A stretch of 64,000 bases of DNA from Rhodococcus sp. IEGM 1381 (lineage in GTDB: Bacteria > Actinomycetota > Actinomycetes > Mycobacteriales > Mycobacteriaceae): the NCBI RefSeq assembly GCF_030056795.1, contig NZ_JASHKQ010000001.1, positions 1,736,001 through 1,800,000 on the forward strand, in the 5' to 3' direction. Below are positions 1-9,101 of this stretch, in pieces. The notes below the pieces were generated by a model. That model was not told the DNA's origin. It saw nothing but the letters and a program-made list of their open reading frames with translations, and did no database searches. Every line of letters starts with the position of its first letter. The stretch's first letter is position 1. Made by a program: the position numbers and the translations under genes.

Positions 1-84
1 GGTCTGACGGTGCTGACCATTCCGTACATCCTCGACGACGTGGCATCGGCGCTGAACACCGCCGCCGAGAACGTCCAGGGCTGA
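1..84 (+). CDS. C-terminal end of a probable iron-siderophore substrate-binding protein (partial)
   Basis: Only the last 27 codons are in the window, ending in TGA at 82-84. The tail reads LTIPYILDDVASALNTAAE, which resembles the last helix of FecB/FepB-type periplasmic siderophore-binding proteins. That identity also fits the downstream siderophore utilisation genes. The fragment is too short to prove the family. The next gene begins 63 bases further on the same strand and may be in the same transcript, since no iron box or terminator is visible between them. Confidence 0.4.
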   Translation, partial: GLTVLTIPYILDDVASALNTAAENVQG

Positions 85-147
85 TCCGAGCGCAGGCCCA
101 CCCGACGCACCACACATCTGCATTTTCGCGAAGGAGCGTGTTTCACC

Positions 148-2049
148 GTGGCAAGGTCTCATCGACTTCAGGTCGTCTTTCCCGAAGTCATCCGAACGGC
201 CTCGGTGATCGAGACACGGCAACTCAGTTCGGGAATGCGCAGGATCGTGTTGGGTGGGCCGCAGCTGCGGGACTTCTCGCGAGACGGATTCGACTTTCCG
301 GCGCTGCGTAGCGAGGGATTCGACGACTTCGTCCGCTTGTTCTTCCCGCTCGACGACCACGGCACGATGGCTCTACCGGTGCAACACGAGCGCACGGTGG
401 AGTGGCCGCGGGAGCCGCGGCCGCTGACTCGCAACTACACCGTGCGCAGCGTCGATGCCGAGACTGCCGAACTGACTCTCGATTTCGTCACCCACGACAC
501 CGGGATCGCGTCGACGTGGGGGCGTCGCTGCGCCGTGGGTGATTCCATCCCACTGCTCGGTCCGGTGCGCTCGGGTCACGCACCCGCCGAGGTGGATTGG
601 GTGCTGCTCGTCGGCGACGAGACCGCGTTGCCGGCCATCGCGCGCTATCTCGACGAAGCCGGAGCCGGTGAGCGAATCCGGGTCGTCGTCGAGGTGGCCG
701 ACGCCGAGCGAGAACTACCGCTGCCGACGGCCGCCGACGCCGAGATCACCTGGGTCCACCGCGACGGCGCGGTTGCAGGCACCGGAGACCTGCTGGAAAC
801 AGCCGTGCGTAGTGCGCCCTGGTGGGAGGGAACCGTGTTCGCCTGGGTAGCAGGCGAATCCACAACACTCAAAGGAATCAGGCGATACCTGCGCGAGGAT
901 CGCGCCATGCCGCCGGAGATGGTCGAGGTCACCGGCTACTGGCGTCGCGCAGAGGTTCTCACCCGCGCGGACGATCCGGAAGTTCCCGATCTGAACGCCA
1001 GCGAATCCGAGCCGTTCGACAGGCTCGCCGAACGAGCGGAGATGTTCTCCCCCTTCGCGATCAGGGCCGCCAACACGTTGCGCATCCCGTTGCATGTCTC
1101 CCGCGGCATACGCACCGTCGACGAACTGGCCACGGCCACGGGCACCGATACGCGAGCCTTGGCAAAATTCGTCCGCTACCTGCGGGCCGTCGACGTGCTC
1201 ACCGAGGATTCGGACGGTGGTGTGATCCTGGCCGATATCGGTGAAGCCATGCTCGGTGACGACTGGATTTCGCACTGGCTGGATTTCGACGGCATCGAGG
1301 CGCGAGTGGAATTGTCCATCACCGGACTCGTCGAGAGCCTGCGCACCGGCGCTGCCAGCGCGAGCCTGCTGACCGGCAAGACGTTGAGCGAGGACCTCGC
1401 CGGCTCGCCTCGGCTGACGGAATTGCACCACAACCACATTGCAGACGAGGCTGCATTCCTGGGTCCTGCTCTGGTACAGGATTATTCGTTCGACGGCGTG
1501 GCGACGTTGGCGGTGACCGGTGCCGCATCCGGGGTGGTGCTCGGCTCGATCCTGACCGGGCACGACGCGATGTCGGCAACCGTTCTCGGATTACCCAGCG
1601 AACTCGACCTCGTCCGACGCGATCTGCAGAAGTGGCCGGAACTGCACGGACAGGTGACCGAATGCGCTCAGAGTGTCGTGTCCGAACCGCGCACCAACCC
1701 CACGGGTGGGTTCGACGCATACCTGTTGCTCGAGGTCACCGGCCACTACAGCGACGACGATCTGGCGTTGCTGCTGGCGAGCGCGGCAGGAGGCCTGTCC
1801 GAGAGCGGGAAACTGATTGTGGTGGAACGCCTGTCGGACGATGGAGCGATCAACGAGGATCAGGCCGAGTTCGATCTGTTGATGCTCTGTATGCATGGCA
1901 GTGGAGTGCGAACCAGAGCCGAGTTCGAAGCGGTCGCAACCGCAGCAGGCCTGGCGGTGACCGCGTCTCGTCTCGTCGGTTGGGGTATCGCGGTCCTCGA
2001 CCTGCAGCGTGCGCCCGAAGCCGTTGTGCGCCAGGGCCAGTTAGGTTAG
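148..2049 (+). CDS. Siderophore-interacting (ViuB-like) FAD reductase fused to a methyltransferase-like domain
   Basis: This 633-residue protein has two parts. Residues 1-270 are a siderophore-interacting flavoreductase: the FAD-binding RNYTVR is at 95-100, and GES at 236-238 with YWRR at 264-267 form the usual C-terminal part. Such proteins reduce ferric siderophores in the cytosol to release iron. Residues about 290-630 look like the winged-helix dimerisation plus Rossmann region of small-molecule O-methyltransferases (FSPFAIRAANTL, later GGLSESGKLIVVERL). The glycine-rich SAM motif is poor: VTGAASGVVLG stands where a DVGGGxG-like motif is expected, so catalysis is doubtful. The family's normal length is about 280 residues, so this is a genuine fusion. 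The start is GTG 148 with AAGGAG at 131-136. Its stop codon lies inside the iron box of the next gene. Confidence 0.8.
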   Translation: MARSHRLQVVFPEVIRTASVIETRQLSSGMRRIVLGGPQLRDFSRDGFDFPALRSEGFDDFVRLFFPLDDHGTMALPVQHERTVEWPREPRPLTRNYTVRSVDAETAELTLDFVTHDTGIASTWGRRCAVGDSIPLLGPVRSGHAPAEVDWVLLVGDETALPAIARYLDEAGAGERIRVVVEVADAERELPLPTAADAEITWVHRDGAVAGTGDLLETAVRSAPWWEGTVFAWVAGESTTLKGIRRYLREDRAMPPEMVEVTGYWRRAEVLTRADDPEVPDLNASESEPFDRLAERAEMFSPFAIRAANTLRIPLHVSRGIRTVDELATATGTDTRALAKFVRYLRAVDVLTEDSDGGVILADIGEAMLGDDWISHWLDFDGIEARVELSITGLVESLRTGAASASLLTGKTLSEDLAGSPRLTELHHNHIADEAAFLGPALVQDYSFDGVATLAVTGAASGVVLGSILTGHDAMSATVLGLPSELDLVRRDLQKWPELHGQVTECAQSVVSEPRTNPTGGFDAYLLLEVTGHYSDDDLALLLASAAGGLSESGKLIVVERLSDDGAINEDQAEFDLLMLCMHGSGVRTRAEFEAVATAAGLAVTASRLVGWGIAVLDLQRAPEAVVRQGQLG

Positions 2050-2059
2050 CGTTGCCTAT
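2041..2059 (+). promoter_or_regulatory. DtxR/IdeR-type iron box before salicylate synthase
   Basis: TTAGGTTAGCGTTGCCTAT closely matches the 19-bp IdeR/DtxR consensus (TTAGGTTAGGCTAACCTAA); its left half is perfect. It overlaps the stop codon of the preceding gene and lies 87 bases upstream of the salicylate synthase start. It should give iron-dependent repression of the siderophore operon. Confidence 0.75.
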
Positions 2060-2145
2060 CGAAGGCGCGCAGCAATGCCTCGAGCATGTCGGTTGCGCGC
2101 GATGCGCGGTCTTGGGACCGAATCACCGTCAGGAGTGCACACACA

Positions 2146-3492
2146 ATGACCGTTGTCGAAGAAACGGCGTCGGGCACGGCCGAGGCGACCATCCTGCAGC
2201 ACGGATTGCAGACGGTGGTCACATTGGCCGAGTCCGGCTTGTTCGACGAGTACGTCGTGTACGAGGACAGAGGACGCTGGGTGTTCGCGGGCGGCGTGGT
2301 CGCTCGCATCGTCCTGCAACCGGATGTCGTCACGACCACGTGGGGGAGCGGCGAGCCGACGGTGCGTCGGTGGTCCGGTAATCCGTCGACGGCGTTGCGT
2401 GAGGCCTGCGACGGTCTGACCCGAGAATCCTGGAACGCGTACGGTTTTGTCGGATTCGGGTTCGCGGCGCACCTGCACGGTGTGACGGGCTCGTGCGACT
2501 CCGACGAGGTGCTCGGCCATCTGGTCGTGCCCCGCGTCGAGGTCCGATTCGGTGCCGACCACCACGACGTCGAGGTGACCGGGAGCGAGAAGGACCGCGC
2601 CGATGTGCTGGCCGTACTCGCGGCCGCCTCCGCCGAGGAGTCGCCGACAGTGCATTCGCTCGATGTCGGCGGCGATCTCGACGACTATCGCGGTCGGGTA
2701 CGGCAGGCCGTCACGGAAATTCACCGCGGTGACTACGCCAAGGTCATTCTCTCTCGCACGGTGCGCATTCCGTTCGATCTGGACATGCCGGGCACCTACC
2801 GGGCCGGGCGAGCAGCGAACACCCCGGCTCGCTCGTTTCTGCTGCACCTGGGCGACCTGCGCGCAGCCGGTTTCAGCCCGGAGTTGGTGGCCTCCGTCGA
2901 CGCGCACGGCGTAGTCACCACCGAACCGCTGGCCGGCACGCGGGCCTTCGGTCTCGGCTCCGAGGCCGACTCCGCCGCGAAGACCGATCTCGAGCAGGAT
3001 CCCAAGGAGATCACCGAACACGCTGTTTCCGTTCGTACCTCGTTCGAGGAGCTCGAATCCATCGCGCGCCCAGGGTCGACCGCGGTCTCGGACTTCATGA
3101 GCGTGCGCGAGCGCGGAAGCGTCCAACACCTCGCCTCGACCGTGCGGGCACGCCTGCGTGAGGACCTGTCCTGCTGGGACGCCTTCGGGGCGCTGTTCCC
3201 GGCCGTCACGGCGTCGGGAATTCCCAAACGAGAGGCCATCGAGGCGATCGGGAGGCTCGACGACCCGCCCCGTGGTCTGTACTCGGGTGCCGTCGTGAAG
3301 GCATCGTCGACGGGGGAACTCGAAGCGGCGCTGGTGCTTCGAGCCGTCTACGAGCAACGCGGATCGGCGTGGCTGCGTGCCGGCGCCGGCATCGTCGGCC
3401 AGTCGACACCCGATCGCGAATTCGACGAAACCTGCGAGAAGCTCGCCAGCGTTGCCCCATATCTCGTCCGCAAGAAGGAGGAAGACGCCTGA
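2146..3492 (+). CDS. Salicylate synthase (MbtI family)
   Basis: This 448-residue chorismate-using enzyme makes salicylate through isochorismate, the aryl cap of mycobactin-type and related siderophores. Stretches typical of MbtI are present in order: [68 protein letters not shown] and [12 protein letters not shown]. These fit MbtI better than EntC-type isochorismate synthases, which lack the same blocks. ATG 2146 is chosen because AGGAG lies at 2131-2135; an earlier in-frame start at 2086 has none. The iron box at 2041-2059 is just upstream. The stop overlaps the panD start (TGATG), so the two are translationally coupled. Confidence 0.85.
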   Translation: MTVVEETASGTAEATILQHGLQTVVTLAESGLFDEYVVYEDRGRWVFAGGVVARIVLQPDVVTTTWGSGEPTVRRWSGNPSTALREACDGLTRESWNAYGFVGFGFAAHLHGVTGSCDSDEVLGHLVVPRVEVRFGADHHDVEVTGSEKDRADVLAVLAAASAEESPTVHSLDVGGDLDDYRGRVRQAVTEIHRGDYAKVILSRTVRIPFDLDMPGTYRAGRAANTPARSFLLHLGDLRAAGFSPELVASVDAHGVVTTEPLAGTRAFGLGSEADSAAKTDLEQDPKEITEHAVSVRTSFEELESIARPGSTAVSDFMSVRERGSVQHLASTVRARLREDLSCWDAFGALFPAVTASGIPKREAIEAIGRLDDPPRGLYSGAVVKASSTGELEAALVLRAVYEQRGSAWLRAGAGIVGQSTPDREFDETCEKLASVAPYLVRKKEEDA

Positions 3493-3908
3493 TGCACCGC
3501 ACCATGTTGGGTGGAAAGATCCACCGCGCCACAGTCACTCATGCCGATCTGCACTACGTGGGCTCGATCACTATCGACTCCACTCTGATGCACGCTGCCG
3601 ATCTGATCGAGGGTGAACAGGTCCATGTCGTCGACATCACCAACGGAGCGCGCCTGGTGACGTACGTGATCGAAGGGCACCCCGGGTCCGGCGTCATCGG
3701 GATCAACGGTGCCGCAGCGCATCTGGTGTCCCCGGGCGACCTGGTGATCATCATGTCGTTCCGGCAGGTGGAAGATTCGGAGCTGTCGGCGCACAGTCCC
3801 TCGGTGGTGCACGTCGACTCTGCCAACGAGATCGTGGCCCTCGGCGTCGACCCGTCCGAGCCGGTTCCGGGCGCTCTCGATCAGATGTCGGGGGCGAGCG
3901 TTCGATGA
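3492..3908 (+). CDS. panD: Aspartate 1-decarboxylase
   Basis: This 138-residue pyruvoyl enzyme converts L-aspartate to beta-alanine. The self-cleavage site is exactly where expected, Gly24-Ser25 within HYVGSITID, with Lys9 and Tyr22 conserved. Length is normal for the family. PanD usually sits with panB or panC for pantothenate synthesis. Here it lies between salicylate synthase and ornithine hydroxylase, overlapping both by a few bases, so its beta-alanine is probably a siderophore building block. That role is inferred from context; the enzyme assignment is firm. Confidence 0.9.
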   Translation: MHRTMLGGKIHRATVTHADLHYVGSITIDSTLMHAADLIEGEQVHVVDITNGARLVTYVIEGHPGSGVIGINGAAAHLVSPGDLVIIMSFRQVEDSELSAHSPSVVHVDSANEIVALGVDPSEPVPGALDQMSGASVR

Positions 3909-5176
3909 CCTCGCACGAGAACTACGACATCGTCGGAGTCGGATTCGGGCCGTCCAATCTCGGTCTGGCCATCGCGATCGAGGAACACAACCGAACGTGC
4001 GCGCCGGCCGAGCGGCTGACCTCGTGCTTCATCGAGTCCAAGGACGAGTTCGCCTGGCATCCCGGAATGTTGTTGCCGGGGACGACGATGCAGATCTCGT
4101 TCCTCAAGGACCTCGCTACCCAGCGCAACGCCAGCAGCGAGTACACGTTTCTGGCCTACCTGTCCGAGCAGGGCAGGCTCAATCACTTCATCAATCTGCA
4201 GACGTTCTTCCCGAGCCGGCTCGAATTCCACGACTACCTGTCGTGGGCCGCAGGCAAGGTCGACGCGACGGTGCACTACGGCACCCGAGCGGTCGATATC
4301 GTCGACACCGGTGACGGTTTCGGCGTCCGCACCGAGGGCCGACGAAGCGGCACCGTGCGAGGTCGAAACATTGTGCTGGCCGGCGGTTTGACAGCCACCC
4401 TGCCCGATGGGGTGACCGCGTCGGCGCGGCAGTTCCACAATCACGACCTACTCGGGCACTTGGGCCGACTGCCGTCGCGGACGCATCGCACGTTCGTCGT
4501 CGTCGGTGCCGGGCAGAGCGCTGCCGAGGTGGTGGACTACCTGCACTCGACCTACCGCGATTCCTCGGTGCACGCGGTGCTCCGCAAGTACGGGTACAGC
4601 CCGGCCGACGACAGCCCCTACGCCAATCGCATCTTCGATCCGACGGCCGTGGACGACTTCTATTCGTCGTCGCACACGCTGCGTGATCAGTTGCTGCAGT
4701 ACCACCGCGGCACGAACTATTCCGCGGTCGATCTGCCGCTGATCGAAGAGCTGTACGCGCGTGAGTACGCCGAACGGGTCAGCGGGGAGCGCAGGCTGTT
4801 CGTGCACGGAGCATCTCGATTGGTCGGCGCCGTCGAGGAGCCGTCCGGCATTCGGGCTGCCGTCGAGCACGGCCCTACTGGGCTGACCGAGGACGTACTG
4901 TGCGACGCTGTCGTCTATGCCACCGGCTTCACGTCCCTCGATCTCCCCGAGATCCTCGGTCCGCTGTTCGACGCCGTCGAGTTCGACACTTGCGGTCCGC
5001 GCGTGACGCGGGACTATCGGCTCGTCATGCGTGAACCGAGCGCAGGGTCGATCTATCTGCAGGGCGGGACCGAGCACACGCACGGTCTGACCTCGTCGTT
5101 GTTGTCCAACATCGCTGTTCGCAGCGGTGAGATCGTGAAGTCCGCCGTGAGCACGAGGGTGCGAACGGTGGTGTGA
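3905..5176 (+). CDS. L-ornithine N5-monooxygenase (SidA/PvdA/IucD family)
   Basis: This 423-residue FAD- and NADPH-dependent N-hydroxylase makes N5-hydroxyornithine for hydroxamate siderophores. The FAD motif GVGFGPSN is at 11-18, the substrate-region block [10 protein letters not shown] follows, a NADPH motif [13 protein letters not shown] lies near residue 200, and the ATGF motif near 340. The block [21 protein letters not shown] is more like ornithine than lysine hydroxylases, so ornithine is the preferred substrate; lysine is not excluded. It overlaps panD by four bases (ATGA) and the next permease gene starts inside its last codons. Confidence 0.85.
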   Translation: MTSHENYDIVGVGFGPSNLGLAIAIEEHNRTCAPAERLTSCFIESKDEFAWHPGMLLPGTTMQISFLKDLATQRNASSEYTFLAYLSEQGRLNHFINLQTFFPSRLEFHDYLSWAAGKVDATVHYGTRAVDIVDTGDGFGVRTEGRRSGTVRGRNIVLAGGLTATLPDGVTASARQFHNHDLLGHLGRLPSRTHRTFVVVGAGQSAAEVVDYLHSTYRDSSVHAVLRKYGYSPADDSPYANRIFDPTAVDDFYSSSHTLRDQLLQYHRGTNYSAVDLPLIEELYAREYAERVSGERRLFVHGASRLVGAVEEPSGIRAAVEHGPTGLTEDVLCDAVVYATGFTSLDLPEILGPLFDAVEFDTCGPRVTRDYRLVMREPSAGSIYLQGGTEHTHGLTSSLLSNIAVRSGEIVKSAVSTRVRTVV

Positions 5177-6246
5177 ATCGGGTGCGGACGAGCGTGGGCG
5201 ACGAGTCGGAACAGCGAGGCGTTCCGGCTGAAGTCGTCGGTCTCGCTCGCACGAATGCGCGGCGGGCCGCGGGGTTGTTCGTCGTCATCGGAATCCTCGC
5301 CGCGCTGTGCCTGGTGAGTATCGCGGTGGGTACCGAGTACATTCCCCTCGGTTCGGTGTGGCACGGCCTGTTTTTTCCCGACGGGTCGACCGACTCCGTG
5401 ATCGTCCGCGAACTACGGCTTCCGAGAACGGTTCTCGGGCTTCTCGTCGGAGCCGCGCTCGGGGTTGCCGGTGCACTGATTCAGGCGATGACGCGAAATC
5501 CTCTGGCCGACCCGGGCATCCTGGGTGTCAATGCCGGAGCGGCATTCTTCGTTGCGATCGCCGTCGGTGTGCTGGGCTTCACCGGTATCGACTCCTACAT
5601 CTGGTTCGCGTTCGCCGGTGCCGCGCTCGCCGCGGTCGCGGTGTACGCATTGGGCTCGATGGGGCGAGCGGGCGCAACGCCGATTCGCCTGACGCTGTCC
5701 GGAATTGCGCTCGGTGCGGTACTCGGCGGCATCACCTCGGGCATGCTGCTCCTCGACCCGGACGCCTTCGACAGGATGCGGTTCTGGAGCGCGGGATCAT
5801 TGGCCGGGCGCGACCCGAACATTGCGATCACGACTGCCCCGTTCATGGCTCTCGGACTGTTGCTGGCCGCCCTCGTCGCACGTCCGCTCAACGCGATCGC
5901 CCTCGGTGACGATCTGGCGCAGTCGTTGGGGGCACGAGTGATTCGTGCGCGCATCATCGGTGTCGTCGCGGTGACTCTGCTCGCCGGCGCCGCGACCGCT
6001 GCGGCCGGGCCCATCGGATTCGTCGGACTGATGATCCCGCACATGGTGCGGTGGTTCGTCGGGCCGGATCAGCGCTGGATTCTGATCTACACGGTGTTCG
6101 CGGCACCGGGGCTCCTGCTGCTCTCCGACGTGGTGGGGCGCATCGTGATTCGGCCGGGCGAGCTTCAGGTGGGCATAGTCACCGCATTCGTCGGCGCTCC
6201 GGTACTGATCGTGCTGGTCCGCCGCAAAAAGGCGAGCGGACTGTGA
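5173..6246 (+). CDS. FecCD-family iron-siderophore ABC permease, first subunit
   Basis: This 357-residue membrane protein has about nine to ten hydrophobic segments and hallmark FecCD stretches (LRLPRTVLGLLVGAALG, QAMTRNPLADPGILG, AGPIGFVGLMIPHMVR). It forms half of the membrane channel importing a ferric siderophore. The start is GTG 5173, inside the stop region of the hydroxylase gene. The second permease starts four bases before its end, so the two are coupled. Confidence 0.88.
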   Translation: MNRVRTSVGDESEQRGVPAEVVGLARTNARRAAGLFVVIGILAALCLVSIAVGTEYIPLGSVWHGLFFPDGSTDSVIVRELRLPRTVLGLLVGAALGVAGALIQAMTRNPLADPGILGVNAGAAFFVAIAVGVLGFTGIDSYIWFAFAGAALAAVAVYALGSMGRAGATPIRLTLSGIALGAVLGGITSGMLLLDPDAFDRMRFWSAGSLAGRDPNIAITTAPFMALGLLLAALVARPLNAIALGDDLAQSLGARVIRARIIGVVAVTLLAGAATAAAGPIGFVGLMIPHMVRWFVGPDQRWILIYTVFAAPGLLLLSDVVGRIVIRPGELQVGIVTAFVGAPVLIVLVRRKKASGL

Positions 6247-7307
6247 CCCCGGGGCAGCGCGGGAACGTGGACTTCGGGCGGCGGTTGTGGATCGTTCGAT
6301 TGCGTGATCGGATCGACGGTCGAATCGACATCCGAACGGTGGCTGTCTGCGCTGCACTGCTGCTGGTGACTGCAGTGGTCGCCGTCGTTGCGGTCGGCAC
6401 CGGCGACTACTACATTCCGCCGAACGAGGTGCTCGCCGCGGTGTTCGGCGACTCCTCGCGCATCACCGAGATCATCGTCATGGAGTGGCGGTTTCCTCGG
6501 GTGGTCCTGGCTTTCCTGTTCGGAGCCGCCCTCGGCGTATCCGGTGCGGTCTTTCAATCCTTGACGCGCAATCCGTTGGGTAGCCCGGACATCATCGGAT
6601 TCGCCACCGGCGCGTACACCGGCGCGCTCGTCGTCATCCTCACCCTCGGTGGTGGTTACTACCAGACTGGAGCGGGCGCGCTCGTGGGCGGACTGGCCAC
6701 GGCCGCGGCGGTGTATCTACTCGCATACAAGCGCGGGGTGCAGGGCTTTCGGCTGATCATCGTCGGGATCGGTGTCAGCGCGATGTTGGCCTCGATCAAC
6801 ACCTGGCTGGTCGTCAAGGCCGATCTGGCCGAAGCGATCGCGGCCGCCGTCTGGGGCGCGGGCAGTCTCAACGGGTTGGGGTGGGCGCAGGTGTGGCCCG
6901 CGCTGGCTGTGTCGGCCGTCATCGCCCCGTGCCTGGCCGTGTTGTCGCGTCGGCTACCGATGCTGGAGATGGGGGACGACGCGGCACGAGCGCTCGGGGT
7001 GCGCGCCGAACCGACGCGTCTGATGCTGGTTTTTCTGGGCGTAGCGTTGATCGCACTGGTCACTGCGGCCGCGGGACCCATCTCGTTCGTCGCGCTCGCC
7101 GCGCCGCAACTTGCGCGCAGGCTCACCGGCACATCGGGAGTGGCGATGGTACCTGCGGCCTGCATGGGGGCGCTGCTGCTCGTGGTCGGTGACGTTGTCG
7201 CACAGCGTGTCTTCGCCCCGACTCAGCTGCCGGTCGGTGTCGTGACCGTGTCGGTCGGAGGCGCATATTTCGTGTGGTTGCTGGCTCGTGAAGGGAGAAA
7301 GCAGTGA
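6243..7307 (+). CDS. FecCD-family iron-siderophore ABC permease, second subunit
   Basis: This 354-residue partner permease has the same architecture: hydrophobic segments from about residue 35, EWRFPRVVLAFLFGAALG, FQSLTRNPLGSPDIIG, and a C-terminal AAGPISFVALAAPQLARR. GTG 6243 overlaps the previous stop. The membrane dimer with the first subunit would take substrate from the binding protein whose tail is at position 1. The ATPase gene follows after 13 bases. Confidence 0.88.
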   Translation: MTPGQRGNVDFGRRLWIVRLRDRIDGRIDIRTVAVCAALLLVTAVVAVVAVGTGDYYIPPNEVLAAVFGDSSRITEIIVMEWRFPRVVLAFLFGAALGVSGAVFQSLTRNPLGSPDIIGFATGAYTGALVVILTLGGGYYQTGAGALVGGLATAAAVYLLAYKRGVQGFRLIIVGIGVSAMLASINTWLVVKADLAEAIAAAVWGAGSLNGLGWAQVWPALAVSAVIAPCLAVLSRRLPMLEMGDDAARALGVRAEPTRLMLVFLGVALIALVTAAAGPISFVALAAPQLARRLTGTSGVAMVPAACMGALLLVVGDVVAQRVFAPTQLPVGVVTVSVGGAYFVWLLAREGRKQ

Positions 7308-7320
7308 CTTGGAGAAAGCT

Positions 7321-8127
7321 ATGACCGAGCCTCGGTTGCACGCAGACGCGATCACGGTCGGATACGACAAGAGCGTGATCATCGAGAACTTGACCGTCGC
7401 GATTCCCGACGGCAAGTTCACCGTTATCGTCGGGCCCAACGCCTGCGGCAAATCGACGCTGTTGCGAGCACTCTCGCGGCTGCTGAAGCCCTCCCGCGGA
7501 GCCGTTCTGCTGGACGGCAAGGCAATCGCGTCGTATCCGGCCAAGGAAGTGGCGCGACGCCTCGGCCTGTTACCCCAGACCTCGATCGCCCCCGACGGTA
7601 TCTCGGTGGCCGATCTCGTTGCGCGAGGACGATATCCGCATCAGAAGTTGATCCGGCAGTGGTCCACGGCAGACGAGGCCGCGGTGGTCCTGGCCATGGA
7701 CGCCACCGGCGTGACGTCGTTGTCGGCCCGGCAGGTCGACGAGCTGTCCGGTGGACAGCAGCAACGAGTGTGGGTGGCAATGGTTCTCGCGCAACAGACA
7801 CCGCTGTTGCTCTTGGACGAGCCCACGACATTCCTCGACATCGCGCACCAGATCGAGCTTCTCGACTTGTTGGCCACACTGCCCCGCGAGAACGGCAATA
7901 CTCTGGTCGCGGTGCTGCATGACCTCAATCACGCGTGCAGGTACGCCGATCACATCATCGCGATGAACGACGGTGCCGTGGTCACGCAAGGTCCGCCTGC
8001 GGAGATCGTCACCGCAGAGTTGGTCGAGTCGGTGTTCGGACTGCCGTGCCGCATCATCGACGATCCGGAATCACACACTCCGTTGGTGATTCCCAAGGTG
8101 GTTGGTCGCAAGCTAGGCAAGGCTTAG
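7321..8127 (+). CDS. Iron-siderophore ABC transporter ATP-binding protein (FepC/FecE type)
   Basis: This 268-residue ATPase energises siderophore import. Walker A GPNACGKST is at 38-46, the signature LSGGQQQR near 142, Walker B LLLLDEPTTFLD near 162, and the H-loop VLHDLNHA near 197. ATG 7321 is preferred because GGAG lies about nine bases upstream and the protein then begins like its relatives; an in-frame upstream extension to 7288 would overlap the permease gene. An iron box overlaps its final codons. Confidence 0.9.
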   Translation: MTEPRLHADAITVGYDKSVIIENLTVAIPDGKFTVIVGPNACGKSTLLRALSRLLKPSRGAVLLDGKAIASYPAKEVARRLGLLPQTSIAPDGISVADLVARGRYPHQKLIRQWSTADEAAVVLAMDATGVTSLSARQVDELSGGQQQRVWVAMVLAQQTPLLLLDEPTTFLDIAHQIELLDLLATLPRENGNTLVAVLHDLNHACRYADHIIAMNDGAVVTQGPPAEIVTAELVESVFGLPCRIIDDPESHTPLVIPKVVGRKLGKA

Positions 8128-8131
8128 TTTA
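8113..8131 (+). promoter_or_regulatory. DtxR/IdeR-type iron box before the second siderophore-interacting protein
   Basis: CTAGGCAAGGCTTAGTTTA matches about 15 of 19 positions of the IdeR/DtxR consensus. It overlaps the end of the ATPase gene and lies about 77 bases before the next start, so the second siderophore-interacting protein may have its own iron-controlled promoter. Confidence 0.6.
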
Positions 8132-8207
8132 GAATCGAACAAGACGGCCGCCGAGCCAGCCTGAAGGTTTTCTCGAGAAAACGACGAGATATGTATCGAG
8201 GACGAAG

Positions 8208-9101
8208 ATGAGTGAACAACCGCGTGGCTTCTACTACGCCGACGTCGTTGCGGTGGAACGACTCACGGTGCACATGGTGCGCGTGACGTTCGGCGGCGAG
8301 CATGTCGCCGGCTACCGCACACTCGGGGTGCCCGACGAATGTGTCGGCGTCTATTTTCCTCGGGCGGGCGAGACGAAGCCGCCACCGATGACCGAGGTCG
8401 GCGGCCTGTGGTGGTTCCACGGGCTGGACGACGCACCGGAGGGCCGCAACTACACCATTCGCCGCCTGGACGAGGCGCGCGGTGAATTGACCGTCGACTT
8501 CTTCGCACACGAGGGTGGCGTCGCGGCAACCTGGGCGCAGCAGGCCACCCCGGGGCAGACGGTGCTGTTCACGCGTCCGCGATCCTGGTATTCACCTCCC
8601 GCCGACGTCGAATGGCTGCTGCTGGTCGCCGACATGACCGGTTTGCCGGCACTCGGCCGGCTCGTCGAGCAGTTGCCCGCCGGTGCGAAGGCCCACGCCA
8701 TTGTCGAGGTGCTCGAGCGCGGAGATATCCAATCCTTCGAAACCCCGGCCGACGTCACATTCGATTGGCGTATCGGTTCCGGAAACGGAGACAGCGCAAG
8801 CGTTCTCGACGACGCCGCACTGGCATACCCATTACCCGAAGGACGCGGCTACGTGTGGTTCGCCGGGGAGGCGTCGTCCTCCCGTCGGGTGCGTAAGTAC
8901 TTCCGTAAGGAATTGGGCTACGACATAGCGCATTTCGACATCATCGGATACTGGCGGGCAGATTCCGAGAAGTGGCTCGAGAAGTACAAGCAGTACCAGG
9001 AGGAAGCGCTGGCGGTGTACAACGGAGTCATCGAATCCGGCCGCACCGAGCAAGAAGCCAGTGAGGCATTCGATGCGCTGCTCGAGCGGGTCGGGCTCTA
9101 A
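8208..9101 (+). CDS. Siderophore-interacting protein (FAD-dependent ferric-siderophore reductase)
   Basis: This 297-residue protein of the ViuB/SIP family contains only the reductase domain, unlike the fused copy at the start of the operon. The FAD-binding RNYTIR is at 80-85, FFAHEGGVAATWA follows, and the C-terminal AGEASSSRRVRKYFRKELG and IGYWR are typical. It should reduce imported ferric siderophore in the cytosol. It has its own iron box and ends tail to tail with the monooxygenase gene, overlapping by four bases. Confidence 0.88.
   Translation: MSEQPRGFYYADVVAVERLTVHMVRVTFGGEHVAGYRTLGVPDECVGVYFPRAGETKPPPMTEVGGLWWFHGLDDAPEGRNYTIRRLDEARGELTVDFFAHEGGVAATWAQQATPGQTVLFTRPRSWYSPPADVEWLLLVADMTGLPALGRLVEQLPAGAKAHAIVEVLERGDIQSFETPADVTFDWRIGSGNGDSASVLDDAALAYPLPEGRGYVWFAGEASSSRRVRKYFRKELGYDIAHFDIIGYWRADSEKWLEKYKQYQEEALAVYNGVIESGRTEQEASEAFDALLERVGL

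Noticed and set aside
2041-2059. Iron box as part of a transcription terminator
   Set aside because: The inverted symmetry is a 19-bp operator match without a G/C-rich stem or T-run.
2056-3357. 433-codon open frame on the minus strand
   Set aside because: Antisense to salicylate synthase, with no recognisable domain.
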